A DNA stretch of 44,396 nucleotides from Planctomycetaceae bacterium (GTDB taxonomy: Bacteria; Planctomycetota; Planctomycetia; Pirellulales; Pirellulaceae). Each line of letters starts with the position of its first letter. Positions within the stretch are counted from its first letter, which is position 1. Of this stretch, positions 8,746 to 18,620 are shown in pieces. The notes below the pieces were generated by a model that was not told the origin of the DNA, searched no databases, and saw only the letters and a list, made by a program, of their open reading frames with translations. The DNA lies in contig SYJV01000498.1 in the NCBI GenBank assembly GCA_005798335.1, forward strand, positions 1 through 44,396. Direction: 5' to 3'. The translations under genes and the position numbers were made by a program.

Positions 8746-8894
8746 TAGTTGGACAGCGCCATTTTGTGTGCGAGGAATGGCTTTTGGCCCTAGCCATTTC
8801 GTCGTTTAACCCGCAGCCGCTAGGCGAGGATTGGGCTTTGCAATAAGTTCGAAAGCTCAACCCAATCCTCGCCTAGCGGCTGCGGGTTAAACGA
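8746..8894 (+). repeat. Dispersed repeat copy 2: conserved head plus hairpin
   Basis: The 67-nt head at 8746-8812 differs from copy 1 at only two positions, both in the GCAAGGCATGG stretch. It runs into an inverted repeat with perfect 34-nt arms (8802-8835 and 8861-8894) and a 25-nt loop that can pair further (GGCTTT with AAAGCT). The arm sequence is unrelated to copy 1 except for the shared GTTTAACCC edge; it starts TAACCCG and ends GCGAGG, like the hairpin family at 26811. It starts exactly 22 nt after the stop of the propeller gene, the same spacing and orientation as copy 1. The rest of the gap to 9030 shows nothing recognisable. Confidence 0.88.
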
Positions 8895-9030
8895 TTTCGC
8901 TGCAACGACTTGTTCTTTCCACTGCGGCACGAGAGTCAATCGAGACTCGAGTAATGTACTGCCCACTTCGCACGTTCGGCATTCGTCCTTCTTGCGTTCT
9001 GTGTCCTTCCGCGTTCTTCAGTGGCGGAAG

Positions 9031-10167
9031 TTAGATCAGCTTCCCCGAACCTTCGATCAGCCAAACTTCGATTACTTGTCCGTTGTCGTGGACGACCATT
9101 TCTCGATAGAGATTGCAAGTCGTGCACGCGTGACTGGGGATCAGATGTAGCGGTTGTCCGATTTTCCAGTCGGGGCAATTGCGCACTACCAAATGCTCCT
9201 CGGATAGAAAGTACGGAATGTCGAGATCGGGGAAATCGCGAATCCCTGGCACGCCAAATTCGCCGCCAGCTCCTTTGACACCCAAATCCAAGACTGCCTT
9301 GTTGGCCGCAGGACGACTGATGACTCGGACGAGCACCGACAAGGCGATTTCAAACTCGGGTGTTAGACGGTGGTACTGGCGATCCATGGTCGCGTAGGTC
9401 CCCGCCTGAACCTCGTCGATGCCGTGCATTACTCCTGTACTGTTGTAAGTGGCTGTGGAACAGCCGCTGATGCAACTGACAGGAATTCCCGAGTGTTCGA
9501 GCAGTTGCCGTGTCTGGATCGCCAGCAACATGGCAGCCGTCGCTTTCTCAGTTCTCTCGTTGCGGTCTAAGACATTGACCAAATGTCCTTCGAAGGCTTG
9601 AATTCCGGCAAACTCAATTCCGTCAAGCTCACATATGCGCCGCGCCAGTTCCAGGGTTGGCTCGCCGGGTTGTACGCCACAGCGTCCCATCCCGATATCG
9701 ACTTCGATCAGCACCGGTATCGTCGACCCTGCTTCGAGAGCTGCCGTCGACAGCGCCTGCGCATGATCCCAGTGGTCGATCGCCACGGCCACTCGAGCGC
9801 GATTGTTCAGTCGCGCAAGCCGAGCGATCTTCATTTCACCGACGACTTGGTTTGCGACCAGGAGGTTCGTAAAACCGTGATTCACCAGAACTTCTGCTTC
9901 ACCTAGCTTAGCACACGTCATGCCGACAGCGCCTCGTTGCATTTGGCGGCGAGCCAATGGAACACATTTGTGGTTCTTGAAATGAGGGCGCAGTTTGGCA
10001 GAACGCGCGCGAAAGAACTCTGCCATTTTGTCGAGATTTCGATCGCTGGCAGATCGATCCAGCAGCAGGGTAGGTGTATCGAGATTCTCGATTGACATGC
10101 CTAATCGCATATCCATCACTTGCTCTTGGCTGCGCGAGGCGGAGTGGAGAGTTGCGGCAAGGGTCAT
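9031..10167 (-). CDS. PLP-dependent D-threonine aldolase/D-threo-hydroxyaspartate dehydratase-like enzyme
   Basis: A 378-residue fold-type III PLP enzyme (alanine racemase N-domain plus the metal-binding C-domain of the D-threonine aldolase/DSD1 group). These cleave D-3-hydroxyamino acids to glycine and an aldehyde, or dehydrate D-serine-like substrates. RPHFKNHK at 60-67 carries the PLP lysine (Lys64), VLIEVDIGMGRCG follows in the barrel, and PSHACTTCNLY near residue 344 carries the metal-binding His346 and Cys. It is cytoplasmic, with no signal peptide. The start at 10167 has a weak GGTGA upstream; an internal ATG in MRLGMSIENLDTP (residue 20) is an alternative that would remove an unusual leader. 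It stands alone, and which of the two reactions it catalyses cannot be decided here. Confidence 0.85.
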   Translation of the reverse strand: MTLAATLHSASRSQEQVMDMRLGMSIENLDTPTLLLDRSASDRNLDKMAEFFRARSAKLRPHFKNHKCVPLARRQMQRGAVGMTCAKLGEAEVLVNHGFTNLLVANQVVGEMKIARLARLNNRARVAVAIDHWDHAQALSTAALEAGSTIPVLIEVDIGMGRCGVQPGEPTLELARRICELDGIEFAGIQAFEGHLVNVLDRNERTEKATAAMLLAIQTRQLLEHSGIPVSCISGCSTATYNSTGVMHGIDEVQAGTYATMDRQYHRLTPEFEIALSVLVRVISRPAANKAVLDLGVKGAGGEFGVPGIRDFPDLDIPYFLSEEHLVVRNCPDWKIGQPLHLIPSHACTTCNLYREMVVHDNGQVIEVWLIEGSGKLI

Positions 10168-10323
10168 CGATTCACCATGGTTGTTAAGATCGCATTGACT
10201 GGCAGTGAAGCAAGAATCGACATAAGGCGTTGGATTGGGGCGGGAGTCGTTTGATTAAACGGGCGACTCGGACCGTGAGTGATTCACGTCACACTTTCGC
10301 ACTCCAATCCTTCGGAGCTTACG

Positions 10324-10620
10324 ATGAAGATTCTGGCACTCTACATCGGTGAACATAATACCATGTGTTGGTTGTATGATTCCACTACTCAGCAAACGGT
10401 TTTCCGCACCACCGACACGACTCTGCGACACTTGCGGAAGATCTTCGCCGAAAACCGACCGCGACGACGCGCTCAAGCTGGCTAGATTGGCGGCCGTGAA
10501 TTCGCTCAAGCCGGTTCACATCCGGTCCCGATCAACGCCAGTTGCGATTGCTGGTCAAGTACCGCAAGTCACTCGACCAATGCGTCACTCGGACTAAGGA
10601 CACGATTCGCGCCCTGTTTG
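10324..10620 (+). pseudogene. IS110-family transposase remnant A
   Basis: A decayed transposase in three frames. The first piece (from 10324) reads MKILALYIGEHNTMCWLYD up to LRKIFAENR, the N-terminal RNase H-like DEDD region. At about 10450 it jumps frame to KTDRDDALKLARLAAVNSLK, then from about 10530 to LLVKYRKSLDQCVTRTKDTI followed by RALFV. These are consecutive IS110 motifs, but the stretch between the N-terminus and KTDRDD, which should hold the EACxxAGW motif, is deleted, and the whole C-terminal half is missing. It ends within about 25 nt of the 3' end of the giant gene. IS110 elements lack long terminal repeats, so no ends can be drawn. It is not functional. Confidence 0.85.
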
Positions 10621-10642
10621 TCATTTGGGTGCAAAAGGCAAC

Positions 10643-13600
10643 TTACGGCAAGTCAAAAATCAAGTCCACCAATTCATTGGTCTTCTTGTCCTTCAGGTTA
10701 TCGTCGTCGCCCCCGATGCCGTCCAAATCGGCGAAGTACCAGTCGCGGTCGTTGCCGCCTTGCAGCGTGTCCTTCGCTCCGTCGTCGAATACCGTTCGGC
10801 CAACGCCACTGGCCTTGAGCTTCACGCCACTGACGCCCAGTACTGGTCCTGTGCCGCTGCGCAAGTTCGCGACTCGTGTATTGTAGTCGCGTGTCAACGA
10901 CCATTCGGCCATGAGCAGCTTCAACGATGCTTGATCGTCATCGTACGAGGTGAAGCCGCCAATCAGCAGATCGTCACCCTGATTGCCTTTCAAGTCGTCC
11001 TTGCCGCGTCCACCGATCAATACGTCCTGGCCATCGCCGCCGTTCAGTTGGTCGTCGTTTTCGCCGCCAACTAGAACGTCGTGACCGTTGCCTCCGTTCA
11101 GCTTGTCTTTGCCCAGTCCGCCGAGCAGGATGTCGTTCCCTCCGCCGCCGCTCAAGTGGTCGTCATCTGCACCGCCCTTGATCAACGCTGGAATCAACAG
11201 GGTCGAACCGACGTTGGCATGGTCATCTCCGCCGCGGAGCACAATGCGCATCGAATTTACGCTGGCCGAATTGAAGGTGAAGATCTCAGCCCCGCCATCG
11301 CCATCACCGTTCGGGATACTGAAATTGGCGATGACTTTGATTTGCGAGCCGCCCTCAACAAGATTAACAACCACAATATCCTTGTTCTCAGTACCTTCAA
11401 TTTTCAGCACGCCACTGACTAACTGAACAGTGCCGGTGGGGTCGCTGCCAACGTCGTCATTGAGAATTGTTCCAAGGCCCTGAGTGACCGCGATCGCCAC
11501 TCGTGTTGCATCCGCCAAACCGGCGAACCTGGCGTTGCTTAAGTTGACGAAAAAGGTTTCGTTCAACTCGTTTGCCAAGTCTCCGTTGACCAGGACAGTA
11601 ATCGGGCGACTGGTCTGGCCGGGAAGGAATGTCAGTGCCCCGCTGACAGGCTGATAGTCGTTGTCTTCAATCGTCGGGCTGTCGTCTTGAGCGGTACCAT
11701 CGCCCGTCGCAAAGTCCACGGTGATCGTTTCGCTGGAAGCCTTCGACAGTCCAACCGTGAACGTATAAGCTGTAGTGCCTGCGTTCCCTTCAGCCAGACT
11801 CACGTCGTCGATCGTCACCGTAGCCATGTCATCGTTGAGGATCGTGCCCGTTCCGGTGAGCGTCGCTCCGCCACCACTGAAGGTCACGGCGCGGCCGCTG
11901 GCCGCCAGTGTGCTGAGCAACAGGTTCAGCGTCTCGTTCAGTTCCACAATATTGTCAGGCGTCGTACTAACTGGAATCGAGAAGGCCGCGGTCGAACCAG
12001 CCGCGAACAACTGTACGTTGGACGAAGCCAACGGCGTGTAGTCGCTGTCGGCAGTCGTTGCCGAACCATCCAATGTCGCGCGGTTCGCCGTCACCGGCAC
12101 GTCGACCGGGTTGCTGATCGAGACCGAGAACGCTAGAGCCGTCCCTTCTGTCGACGACGGCGCGTTAACACTGATCACCGCGCTGTCGTCGTTGACAATT
12201 GTTCCCACGCCGTTTGTTCCCAGCGTTACCGCTCGACCACCGGTCGACAAGCTCGATAGCAGCACATTGAATAACTCATCGAGTTCGACCTTGTTGTCGG
12301 GTGTGATAGTGACGCTAAACGTATCGCTCGTCAAACCAGCGGCAATACTGATCGCTTTGGATACCAACGTCGCGTAGTCACTATCGGTAGTCATGGCCGT
12401 GCTGTCGGACGAGTCGGCCTTGGCGGTCACGGTGATATCGACAGGGTTGGTCAAAGTAGCCGTAAACGTCAGCGGGCCAGCATTCTCATTACCGCTCACG
12501 CTGTTCAAGTTCAGCACTGCGCTGTCGTCGTTGACAATCGTATACGTGTGCGTACTTTGCATGGTGCTGTTGCCGTTGGCATCGCCGATGGTCAGACCAG
12601 AACTGGCGTTGGCGAGCGTCAACTCGATCGTTTCGTTGAGTTCGACGATTGCGTCGGGCGTAATAGCCAGGTTAATCGGGAGCGCTGTCGCTAGCGTCCC
12701 ATCGTAGACTCCGGCTGGGATTGTGACGCTGACTGTGTTAGTAAAGTCGGCACCCGTCGCTGAACCACCGGTAACTGTCACGTCAATGATTTGCGGCGAG
12801 CCGACTGTGCCCAGCAACAGTAGTTTCGGTATGTTACCGCCACTGTTCTCGTTGTCACTGCTGGTTGCCGTGCTAAGCTCTACTTTGACGATCACACCGG
12901 AGAACTCAGATGTGTTTCCAGAGGGATCGGTGGCGGTCGCTGAAATGAATGGCTGGCCGACGACCGGTGTAAACGCAAAACTGAACGTTGCATTTCCGCC
13001 GGCGTTGGTTGTTGCGGTCATCGCACCTAGATACGTTTGGCCTTCGCCGTGACCCGATGCGTCGACGGCAGCATTGGCAAAGAACTCTAGCGTAAACAGA
13101 GTATTTGGCGTGCTATTGAGCGTGCCATCAATAGTGCTGGCGGTAACTGACGTAATCACCGGAAAGTTCTGCCGATTGTTGCCGCCGGAATCGCCGTCCC
13201 CAAGATCGTTTGGAGTGACGCCGTCGAAGTTGAGATCGATGCCGATGTTTCCGTTGGAATGAATCGCGTTCTGAGAGATCCGATTACCAGCATTTTGCAG
13301 ATAGATGCCGCGATTGGAGTTGTGGGCAATGACGTTGCTGAGCACGAGGTTATTGGTTGCGTTGTTCCCAAAGGCGACACCGTTTGCCCCATTGCCAAGC
13401 GCATTTCCCAGTCTATTGACGCCGATGTAGTTGCCTTGAAAAGTGTTGTTGACTCCGTTGCCATTTTCCACTCCATCGCCACCATTTCCGGCGACAACGT
13501 TCCGGTCGGCCAAGTTCGGGCCGCCGATCGTATTGTTGAAACCACCGTCGATGCGTACGCCGTTGGATGAATTGGCCAGTTGAGTCACGCCATCGGCAGC

Positions 13601-16600
13601 GACACCGATGAAGTTGCCGGCCACGACAACGTTCGACGCAGCTTTGCCGACCGCGCAGCCGAACGGCTGCTCGGCGGCCGTTCCGCAAAACAGATGGACA
13701 CCCACGCCGTTACCCGAGATTATGTTTCGGTCCGCCGGGTTGCTGCCTCCAATCGTGTGTCCGTTGGTGAACACTTGCACTGCAAAGCCAGCCACACCCG
13801 TCACGAAATTGCCCGCAAATGTACTGCCGCTGCCGTTAAAGAAAATGATGCCGTTGTTTACGCTGTCCTGAAATTGAATTCCCCTCACGATCGAACCGCC
13901 GGCGCTGAACAGCATCAATGCAGGGCTGCCGCTGGTAATCCCGGTGCCATCGACGATGATCTTGCGCACGGCGTTGTCGTTTGCCGTAATTGGATTTGAG
14001 TTAGGGCTCGATCCTGCTTGGGTAAACCCATCGATGATCGTGGGACCAATTACGAACGGAAGCATTGGGCCAACAATGTTGATCGTGTGCGGTCCTCCGC
14101 CGGGAATGGCGAAGCTGATGGTGTCCAGCCCAGGATTGGCGTTGGCGCAGTTGATGGCCTCGCGCAACGAGCCTGCGCCGCTGTCGTTGGTATTGGTCAC
14201 GACACAAGCGGCGGTGAGCACCACATCGTTGCCGGTGCCGCCGACGTAGGAGATATTGAAAGGGATTGCATTGATCGTTACCGTACTCCCCTCTGGTAGA
14301 CCGTTGAACGTACCGACGACAGCGTCGGCGCCATCGTTGTCAATGATGACGATGGCGGATGCCGGTGCAGTCACGGTGCCGCTAGCACTGAGCGCGGCAT
14401 TGCCCAGGGTCACTCCGCCGGACGTGACGACGATCTGATCGTGCTGGGTGCCGGGAGTAGTGCCATCGACTTCGACAGCGTAAGTGTCAGCGGGGCTAAA
14501 GTCGAGGTTGCCATTAACGACGAACTGGCCGGGCGATCCGCCGGGGCGAACAGTGCCGTTGATGGTCGTCGTCGCGGCGGTCACATCGGTGCCCGAAGTG
14601 CCGGCAGGCGTGGTGATTGAGTTGCTCGCGCTTAGTGCCACGCTGCCGCCGTTTGCGTTCAATGAGCCGCTGCCACCGAAGGCGATATTGCCGCCGGTCG
14701 TCAAACCAACGTTCGTCGCGGCTGCTCTGCTAATGGGTTGACTCACCGTAATCGTGCTGCTGTTGCCATCGCCGATTTGGAGCGCGCCGGCGCTGGCGCG
14801 GTCGAGCTCGGCATCCGTGAGGCCCAGGGTGGTGCCCGCTACATCCGCGCCGCCCAAATTTATCAAAGTGCCGTTCATGTTTTGCCGCAGCGTAATGACG
14901 CTGCTGGCGTTGGTGGCGTTGACCGTGTTTTCGATTCGCATGCTGTCAGCGATCAGTGTGATGTTTCCACCGGTAGCCGGCGTATTGATCGAGCCGAATG
15001 AGTCGATCACGTCGATGCCCCAGCCGCCTGTGCCGGGGATGCCAGTGATTTGCACGGCGCCACCGGACGAAGTTATCTGTGACGTTGAAAGCGGGCCTGT
15101 GATTGATGCGCCGACCGTAACGCCGCTATTGCCGGAATTGATTGAGCCTGTACCGCCTGTGCCATGCAAGGTCACTGTGCTGGTTGCGCCGCCGGCGGAG
15201 ATCGTGCCGCCCGAGAAAACCGATACGCCAATGGCATGCACTCCTGTTCCGGCCATTCCCGTGATTTGGACCGCTCCATTGTTAGACGTGATCATGCTGC
15301 CGTCGTAGTTCACGGAGACGCCGTGATTGAACGGGCCGGCTGAGCTGCCGCCAGTTCCGGTAACATTGACCGTGCCGGTCGAACCAGCGGAAATCAAACC
15401 GCTGAACGATACGGACACGCCGTTGACATTGTCGCCTCCAGAGCCGCCTGAACCGTTGACTTGGACATTTGCACCGTTCGAAGTAAGGCGGGATCCTGCC
15501 CCGTCCACTTGAACGCCAAAGTGGTTTCCACTGCCCGCAGCGCCACCGGTTCCGATCACCGTCATCGTTCCACTCGTGCCGCCGATGATGTCTCCGTTAT
15601 TCAAAACTCGCACGCCGATCTGGCTGCCGGAACCGGTACCGCCCTTGCCCTGAACCGTAACGACGCCCACGCCCGTACTCTGAATCAAACCACCATTCAC
15701 ATCGACGCCGACAAAGCTACCCGAACTCGGAACCACCTGCTGATTGGCCGAGAGTGTCAGGCTGCCGTTCACCGTCGTGACGCTGGTTCCCGCTGCGAGC
15801 GAGATACTCTTCGCGGTGGTCAGCAACAGAGAGCCGGCGCCAGTTGTTCTGACCTGGGATGTACCGATCAGTTTGATCCCACCGCTGCCGGTTCCCGAGT
15901 TGCCGGTCATCGCCAAGTTGCCGTTGACGGCCTGCACGAGCGAAGAGCCCTGGAGTTGCACACCTTCACTATCGTTGATTCCCGCGCCCGTGCCACCGGT
16001 ACCAACGATGGAGATGAACGTGTTACCGGAGGCGTTGATCGAACCGCTGTTGAGAACAACGCCGAGGTTATTGTTTTGGGTACTAGCAATCCCGCCAGTA
16101 CCAGTGACCGTCACCGACGTACCGCTGCTGGTGAGATGGGAACCGAAGATCACGCTCACGCCGTGGTTGCCGTGGCCTCCGTTGTTCGGGCCATTGCTGC
16201 CTATCCCGTCGACGGTCAAAGCCCCGCCCGCTCCCGTGATCGATGCAAAGGAGGAACTTACAAAACTCACACCGATGCAGGCCGCGTCCCCTGCCGAGGC
16301 ATTGCCATCAATGTCGATCGAGCCAGTCACCGTCGTGACGAACGCTCCGTCGCGGATATCCACGGCATGCGAATTGTTCCCTTCGCCGCCGATGGCGTTG
16401 ATGGTGATCGCACCGGATGTGGTTTGAATTCTGGCGCTGTTGTTGGCGTTGAAGCCGTGGTTCAGATTGAAAGCGGTCCCACCCACGTTTTGACCTTTCC
16501 CGGTCCCCATCAAAGTAACAAACCCACCAACCGTTTGAACAAGGCTTGAGTTGGTCAACTGGATTCCGTTGTTGCTGGTGGAATCCAATGTTCCACCCGT

Positions 16601-18583
16601 CCCGGTCATCTGAACGTTGCCACTGCCAGTCGCGCTGACAATGGCGTTGTCCAGGCGAATGCCCGTCGTGTTGCTGGCAACTCCCGCAGCCTCTAGCAGG
16701 ATGCTGCCGTTAACCGTGATCATGCTAGACCCTGAGGCTAGCGTAATGTCCCGCGCTGATTTAAGCGAGATTGTGCCCGTGCCGCTCGTGGCTAAATCGC
16801 TTGTCGACGTTGATAAGCTGATCGTGCCGCTGGCGTCGGCGGTCAGATTCTTGTTCGTAGCCAGTGCGACCGCGCCAGCGAAGGTCACCGCGCCAAAGGG
16901 GTTCGCCGCCGAGCCGATCGTCAGGCTGGCGTTGAAGTCGGGAAGAGCGTTGACCGTTAGCGTGTCGGCGGCATTGCCTCGGTTGATGGTCAGCGAGCCG
17001 GTCGGGTTCACAAAATCGGTGGTCTCGAATGTCGCGCTGCTAAACCGCGACAGGCCATTGCCGCTGGTGCCGTCATCTCCGAGCGTCGCCGTGCTGGGAC
17101 CGGCGGGCAGGTTGAAGATGATGTCGGTCGCCGTGCCTGTGTTGGTGACGGGATCAAGGCCCGTGTAAGTCACCGTGCCGAAGTTGCTCATCACGATGCT
17201 GCCGTCGGTGGCATTCGTGTAGTTGTAAGTTACCGTCCCTTGAGCACCGCCGTTGATGATGAGCGCGTCGCCCGGCGCACCAACGGGATCTCCACCCGCG
17301 AAGTTCACACCGCCGGCTGGAATGAAATCGCCGCTCGCTAGATTCAAGGTAAGCGTGTCGTTGCCCGCGAGTGTCGCGATTTGGATGTTACCGGTGATCG
17401 AGGCCATTGGGACGTCGACCGTATTGGGATTGATCTGAGTCGCACCCGCGCTGGCGGCCAGCGTGTTGTTTGGGTCTGTGACGCGGACGTTCGCTCCGTT
17501 CAACGACAATGTGAGCGTATCGTTACTTGTGCCGCCGTTCGAATCTGTAACAACGAGGCTGCCGCCGACTATGGAGACGTCTGTCTCGGGTAAGGCAGCT
17601 TGGAAGTAGCGGAAGGTGCCGTTCTTCGCGCCCATCAGCATATCCAAATCGCCATCGCCGTCTAAATCGCCAAGCGTGGGCGCAGTATAGGAACCGCCGA
17701 CGCTGTTGAATGGATTGGCAGCGCCGAACTGCTGGACAAACGTTGGACTGGCCGCTGTGCCATTATTCTTCAAGAAGCGAGGCCCATACAGGTCGCCCAC
17801 GGGGAGGTCCAAATCGCTATCTCCGTCCAAGTCGCCAAACGTCGGTGTTGACAAATCTCCGGTGTCAAAAGCGTTGAGAGGGTTGCTTGCACCGATCTGT
17901 TCGCTGAAGACCGGAGTGGCCGATGTCCCGATATTCTTGAAGAAGCGAAATGTGCCGAAGCGCTCGCCTGCGGCCAGGTCGAGATCGCCATCTTGGTCCA
18001 GGTCGCCCAGCGTTGGAGTCGAGTAGCCGCCGATATCGACACCGTCGAGAGGATTATTCGCACCCAATTGCGGGACGAAAACTGGGCTGGTCGTCGTTCC
18101 GGTGTTCTTGAAGAAACGGAACATGCCGTAGTGCTCGCCGGCGAGCATATCCATGTCACCGTCACCATCCAGATCACCCAAAGTCGGTGCTGCATTGTAA
18201 CCGAATCCGACGAAGTTGAACGGATTAGCGGCGCCAGTCAACTCCGTGAAAGCGGGAGCAGTAGGTGTTCCGGTATTCCTGAAAAACTGAAACCCGCTGA
18301 CGTAAAGGCCTTTGTATCTTCCCGCTAGCATATCCAAATCACCGTCGGCATCCACATCGCCAAAGACAGGTTTTGACCAGCCTGTCGCCGCGACGAAACT
18401 GTTGAAAGGATTGGCGGCTCCGAGCTGCTCGGTATATATCGGCGTGCCCGACAACAGGATGCGAGTCTCGAGCAATTCCATGCGTAGTTGGCAGATCCGA
18501 GCCTTTCGACGTCGCGTCTTTCGACGTGCCTTGAAATACTCGCGAACTCGCCGCTTCATTGTATCCAACCGATCATTCAACAT
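10643..18583 (-). CDS. Giant secreted mosaic protein: LEPR-XLL, FG-GAP, beta-helix, CSLREA, Calx-beta, RTX repeats
   Basis: 2646 residues. A basic N-terminus leads to MELLETRILLSG (35-46), an LEPR-XLL-type export/sorting segment of planctomycete surface proteins. About 48-335: five FG-GAP/VCBS blades with calcium loops such as GDLDGDGDLDML. About 340-630: Ser/Thr/Asn-rich beta repeats. About 630-1390: Gly/Thr-rich right-handed beta-helix repeats resembling filamentous haemagglutinin. About 1455-1870: a CSLREA module (NTNDSGAGSLREAI) and a second beta-helix. About 1900-2380: four Calx-beta domains, each ending in a VNDDS- or LNDD-type motif. About 2464-2541: RTX calcium repeats (GGxGxDxLxGG). 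It is likely a cell-surface or released adhesin-type protein. Start ATG at 18583 has GAGAG upstream. It is 37 nt downstream of the TIGR03032 gene, a likely operon. The ligand is unknown; no LPXTG, PEP-CTERM or dockerin was seen. Confidence 0.88.
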   Translation of the reverse strand: MLNDRLDTMKRRVREYFKARRKTRRRKARICQLRMELLETRILLSGTPIYTEQLGAANPFNSFVAATGWSKPVFGDVDADGDLDMLAGRYKGLYVSGFQFFRNTGTPTAPAFTELTGAANPFNFVGFGYNAAPTLGDLDGDGDMDMLAGEHYGMFRFFKNTGTTTSPVFVPQLGANNPLDGVDIGGYSTPTLGDLDQDGDLDLAAGERFGTFRFFKNIGTSATPVFSEQIGASNPLNAFDTGDLSTPTFGDLDGDSDLDLPVGDLYGPRFLKNNGTAASPTFVQQFGAANPFNSVGGSYTAPTLGDLDGDGDLDMLMGAKNGTFRYFQAALPETDVSIVGGSLVVTDSNGGTSNDTLTLSLNGANVRVTDPNNTLAASAGATQINPNTVDVPMASITGNIQIATLAGNDTLTLNLASGDFIPAGGVNFAGGDPVGAPGDALIINGGAQGTVTYNYTNATDGSIVMSNFGTVTYTGLDPVTNTGTATDIIFNLPAGPSTATLGDDGTSGNGLSRFSSATFETTDFVNPTGSLTINRGNAADTLTVNALPDFNASLTIGSAANPFGAVTFAGAVALATNKNLTADASGTISLSTSTSDLATSGTGTISLKSARDITLASGSSMITVNGSILLEAAGVASNTTGIRLDNAIVSATGSGNVQMTGTGGTLDSTSNNGIQLTNSSLVQTVGGFVTLMGTGKGQNVGGTAFNLNHGFNANNSARIQTTSGAITINAIGGEGNNSHAVDIRDGAFVTTVTGSIDIDGNASAGDAACIGVSFVSSSFASITGAGGALTVDGIGSNGPNNGGHGNHGVSVIFGSHLTSSGTSVTVTGTGGIASTQNNNLGVVLNSGSINASGNTFISIVGTGGTGAGINDSEGVQLQGSSLVQAVNGNLAMTGNSGTGSGGIKLIGTSQVRTTGAGSLLLTTAKSISLAAGTSVTTVNGSLTLSANQQVVPSSGSFVGVDVNGGLIQSTGVGVVTVQGKGGTGSGSQIGVRVLNNGDIIGGTSGTMTVIGTGGAAGSGNHFGVQVDGAGSRLTSNGANVQVNGSGGSGGDNVNGVSVSFSGLISAGSTGTVNVTGTGGSSAGPFNHGVSVNYDGSMITSNNGAVQITGMAGTGVHAIGVSVFSGGTISAGGATSTVTLHGTGGTGSINSGNSGVTVGASITGPLSTSQITSSGGAVQITGIPGTGGWGIDVIDSFGSINTPATGGNITLIADSMRIENTVNATNASSVITLRQNMNGTLINLGGADVAGTTLGLTDAELDRASAGALQIGDGNSSTITVSQPISRAAATNVGLTTGGNIAFGGSGSLNANGGSVALSASNSITTPAGTSGTDVTAATTTINGTVRPGGSPGQFVVNGNLDFSPADTYAVEVDGTTPGTQHDQIVVTSGGVTLGNAALSASGTVTAPASAIVIIDNDGADAVVGTFNGLPEGSTVTINAIPFNISYVGGTGNDVVLTAACVVTNTNDSGAGSLREAINCANANPGLDTISFAIPGGGPHTINIVGPMLPFVIGPTIIDGFTQAGSSPNSNPITANDNAVRKIIVDGTGITSGSPALMLFSAGGSIVRGIQFQDSVNNGIIFFNGSGSTFAGNFVTGVAGFAVQVFTNGHTIGGSNPADRNIISGNGVGVHLFCGTAAEQPFGCAVGKAASNVVVAGNFIGVAADGVTQLANSSNGVRIDGGFNNTIGGPNLADRNVVAGNGGDGVENGNGVNNTFQGNYIGVNRLGNALGNGANGVAFGNNATNNLVLSNVIAHNSNRGIYLQNAGNRISQNAIHSNGNIGIDLNFDGVTPNDLGDGDSGGNNRQNFPVITSVTASTIDGTLNSTPNTLFTLEFFANAAVDASGHGEGQTYLGAMTATTNAGGNATFSFAFTPVVGQPFISATATDPSGNTSEFSGVIVKVELSTATSSDNENSGGNIPKLLLLGTVGSPQIIDVTVTGGSATGADFTNTVSVTIPAGVYDGTLATALPINLAITPDAIVELNETIELTLANASSGLTIGDANGNSTMQSTHTYTIVNDDSAVLNLNSVSGNENAGPLTFTATLTNPVDITVTAKADSSDSTAMTTDSDYATLVSKAISIAAGLTSDTFSVTITPDNKVELDELFNVLLSSLSTGGRAVTLGTNGVGTIVNDDSAVISVNAPSSTEGTALAFSVSISNPVDVPVTANRATLDGSATTADSDYTPLASSNVQLFAAGSTAAFSIPVSTTPDNIVELNETLNLLLSTLAASGRAVTFSGGGATLTGTGTILNDDMATVTIDDVSLAEGNAGTTAYTFTVGLSKASSETITVDFATGDGTAQDDSPTIEDNDYQPVSGALTFLPGQTSRPITVLVNGDLANELNETFFVNLSNARFAGLADATRVAIAVTQGLGTILNDDVGSDPTGTVQLVSGVLKIEGTENKDIVVVNLVEGGSQIKVIANFSIPNGDGDGGAEIFTFNSASVNSMRIVLRGGDDHANVGSTLLIPALIKGGADDDHLSGGGGNDILLGGLGKDKLNGGNGHDVLVGGENDDQLNGGDGQDVLIGGRGKDDLKGNQGDDLLIGGFTSYDDDQASLKLLMAEWSLTRDYNTRVANLRSGTGPVLGVSGVKLKASGVGRTVFDDGAKDTLQGGNDRDWYFADLDGIGGDDDNLKDKKTNELVDLIFDLP

Positions 18584-18620
18584 GGTTCAACTCTCACGAT
18601 GCAGATGTCTATAAAGAAAC

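Noticed and set aside
15461-16549. Long plus-strand open frames over the giant gene (also 15744-16427 and many others between 10.6 and 18.3 kb)
   Set aside because: They are antisense to a repeat-rich, Gly/Thr/Val-coded gene where stop codons are rare on the other strand; compositions are odd and no family motifs or ribosome binding sites are present.
10643-18583. Regular DNA repetition inside the giant gene as a possible CRISPR or satellite array
   Set aside because: The repeats are in frame, imperfect and encode protein repeats; no constant repeat with unique spacers is present.
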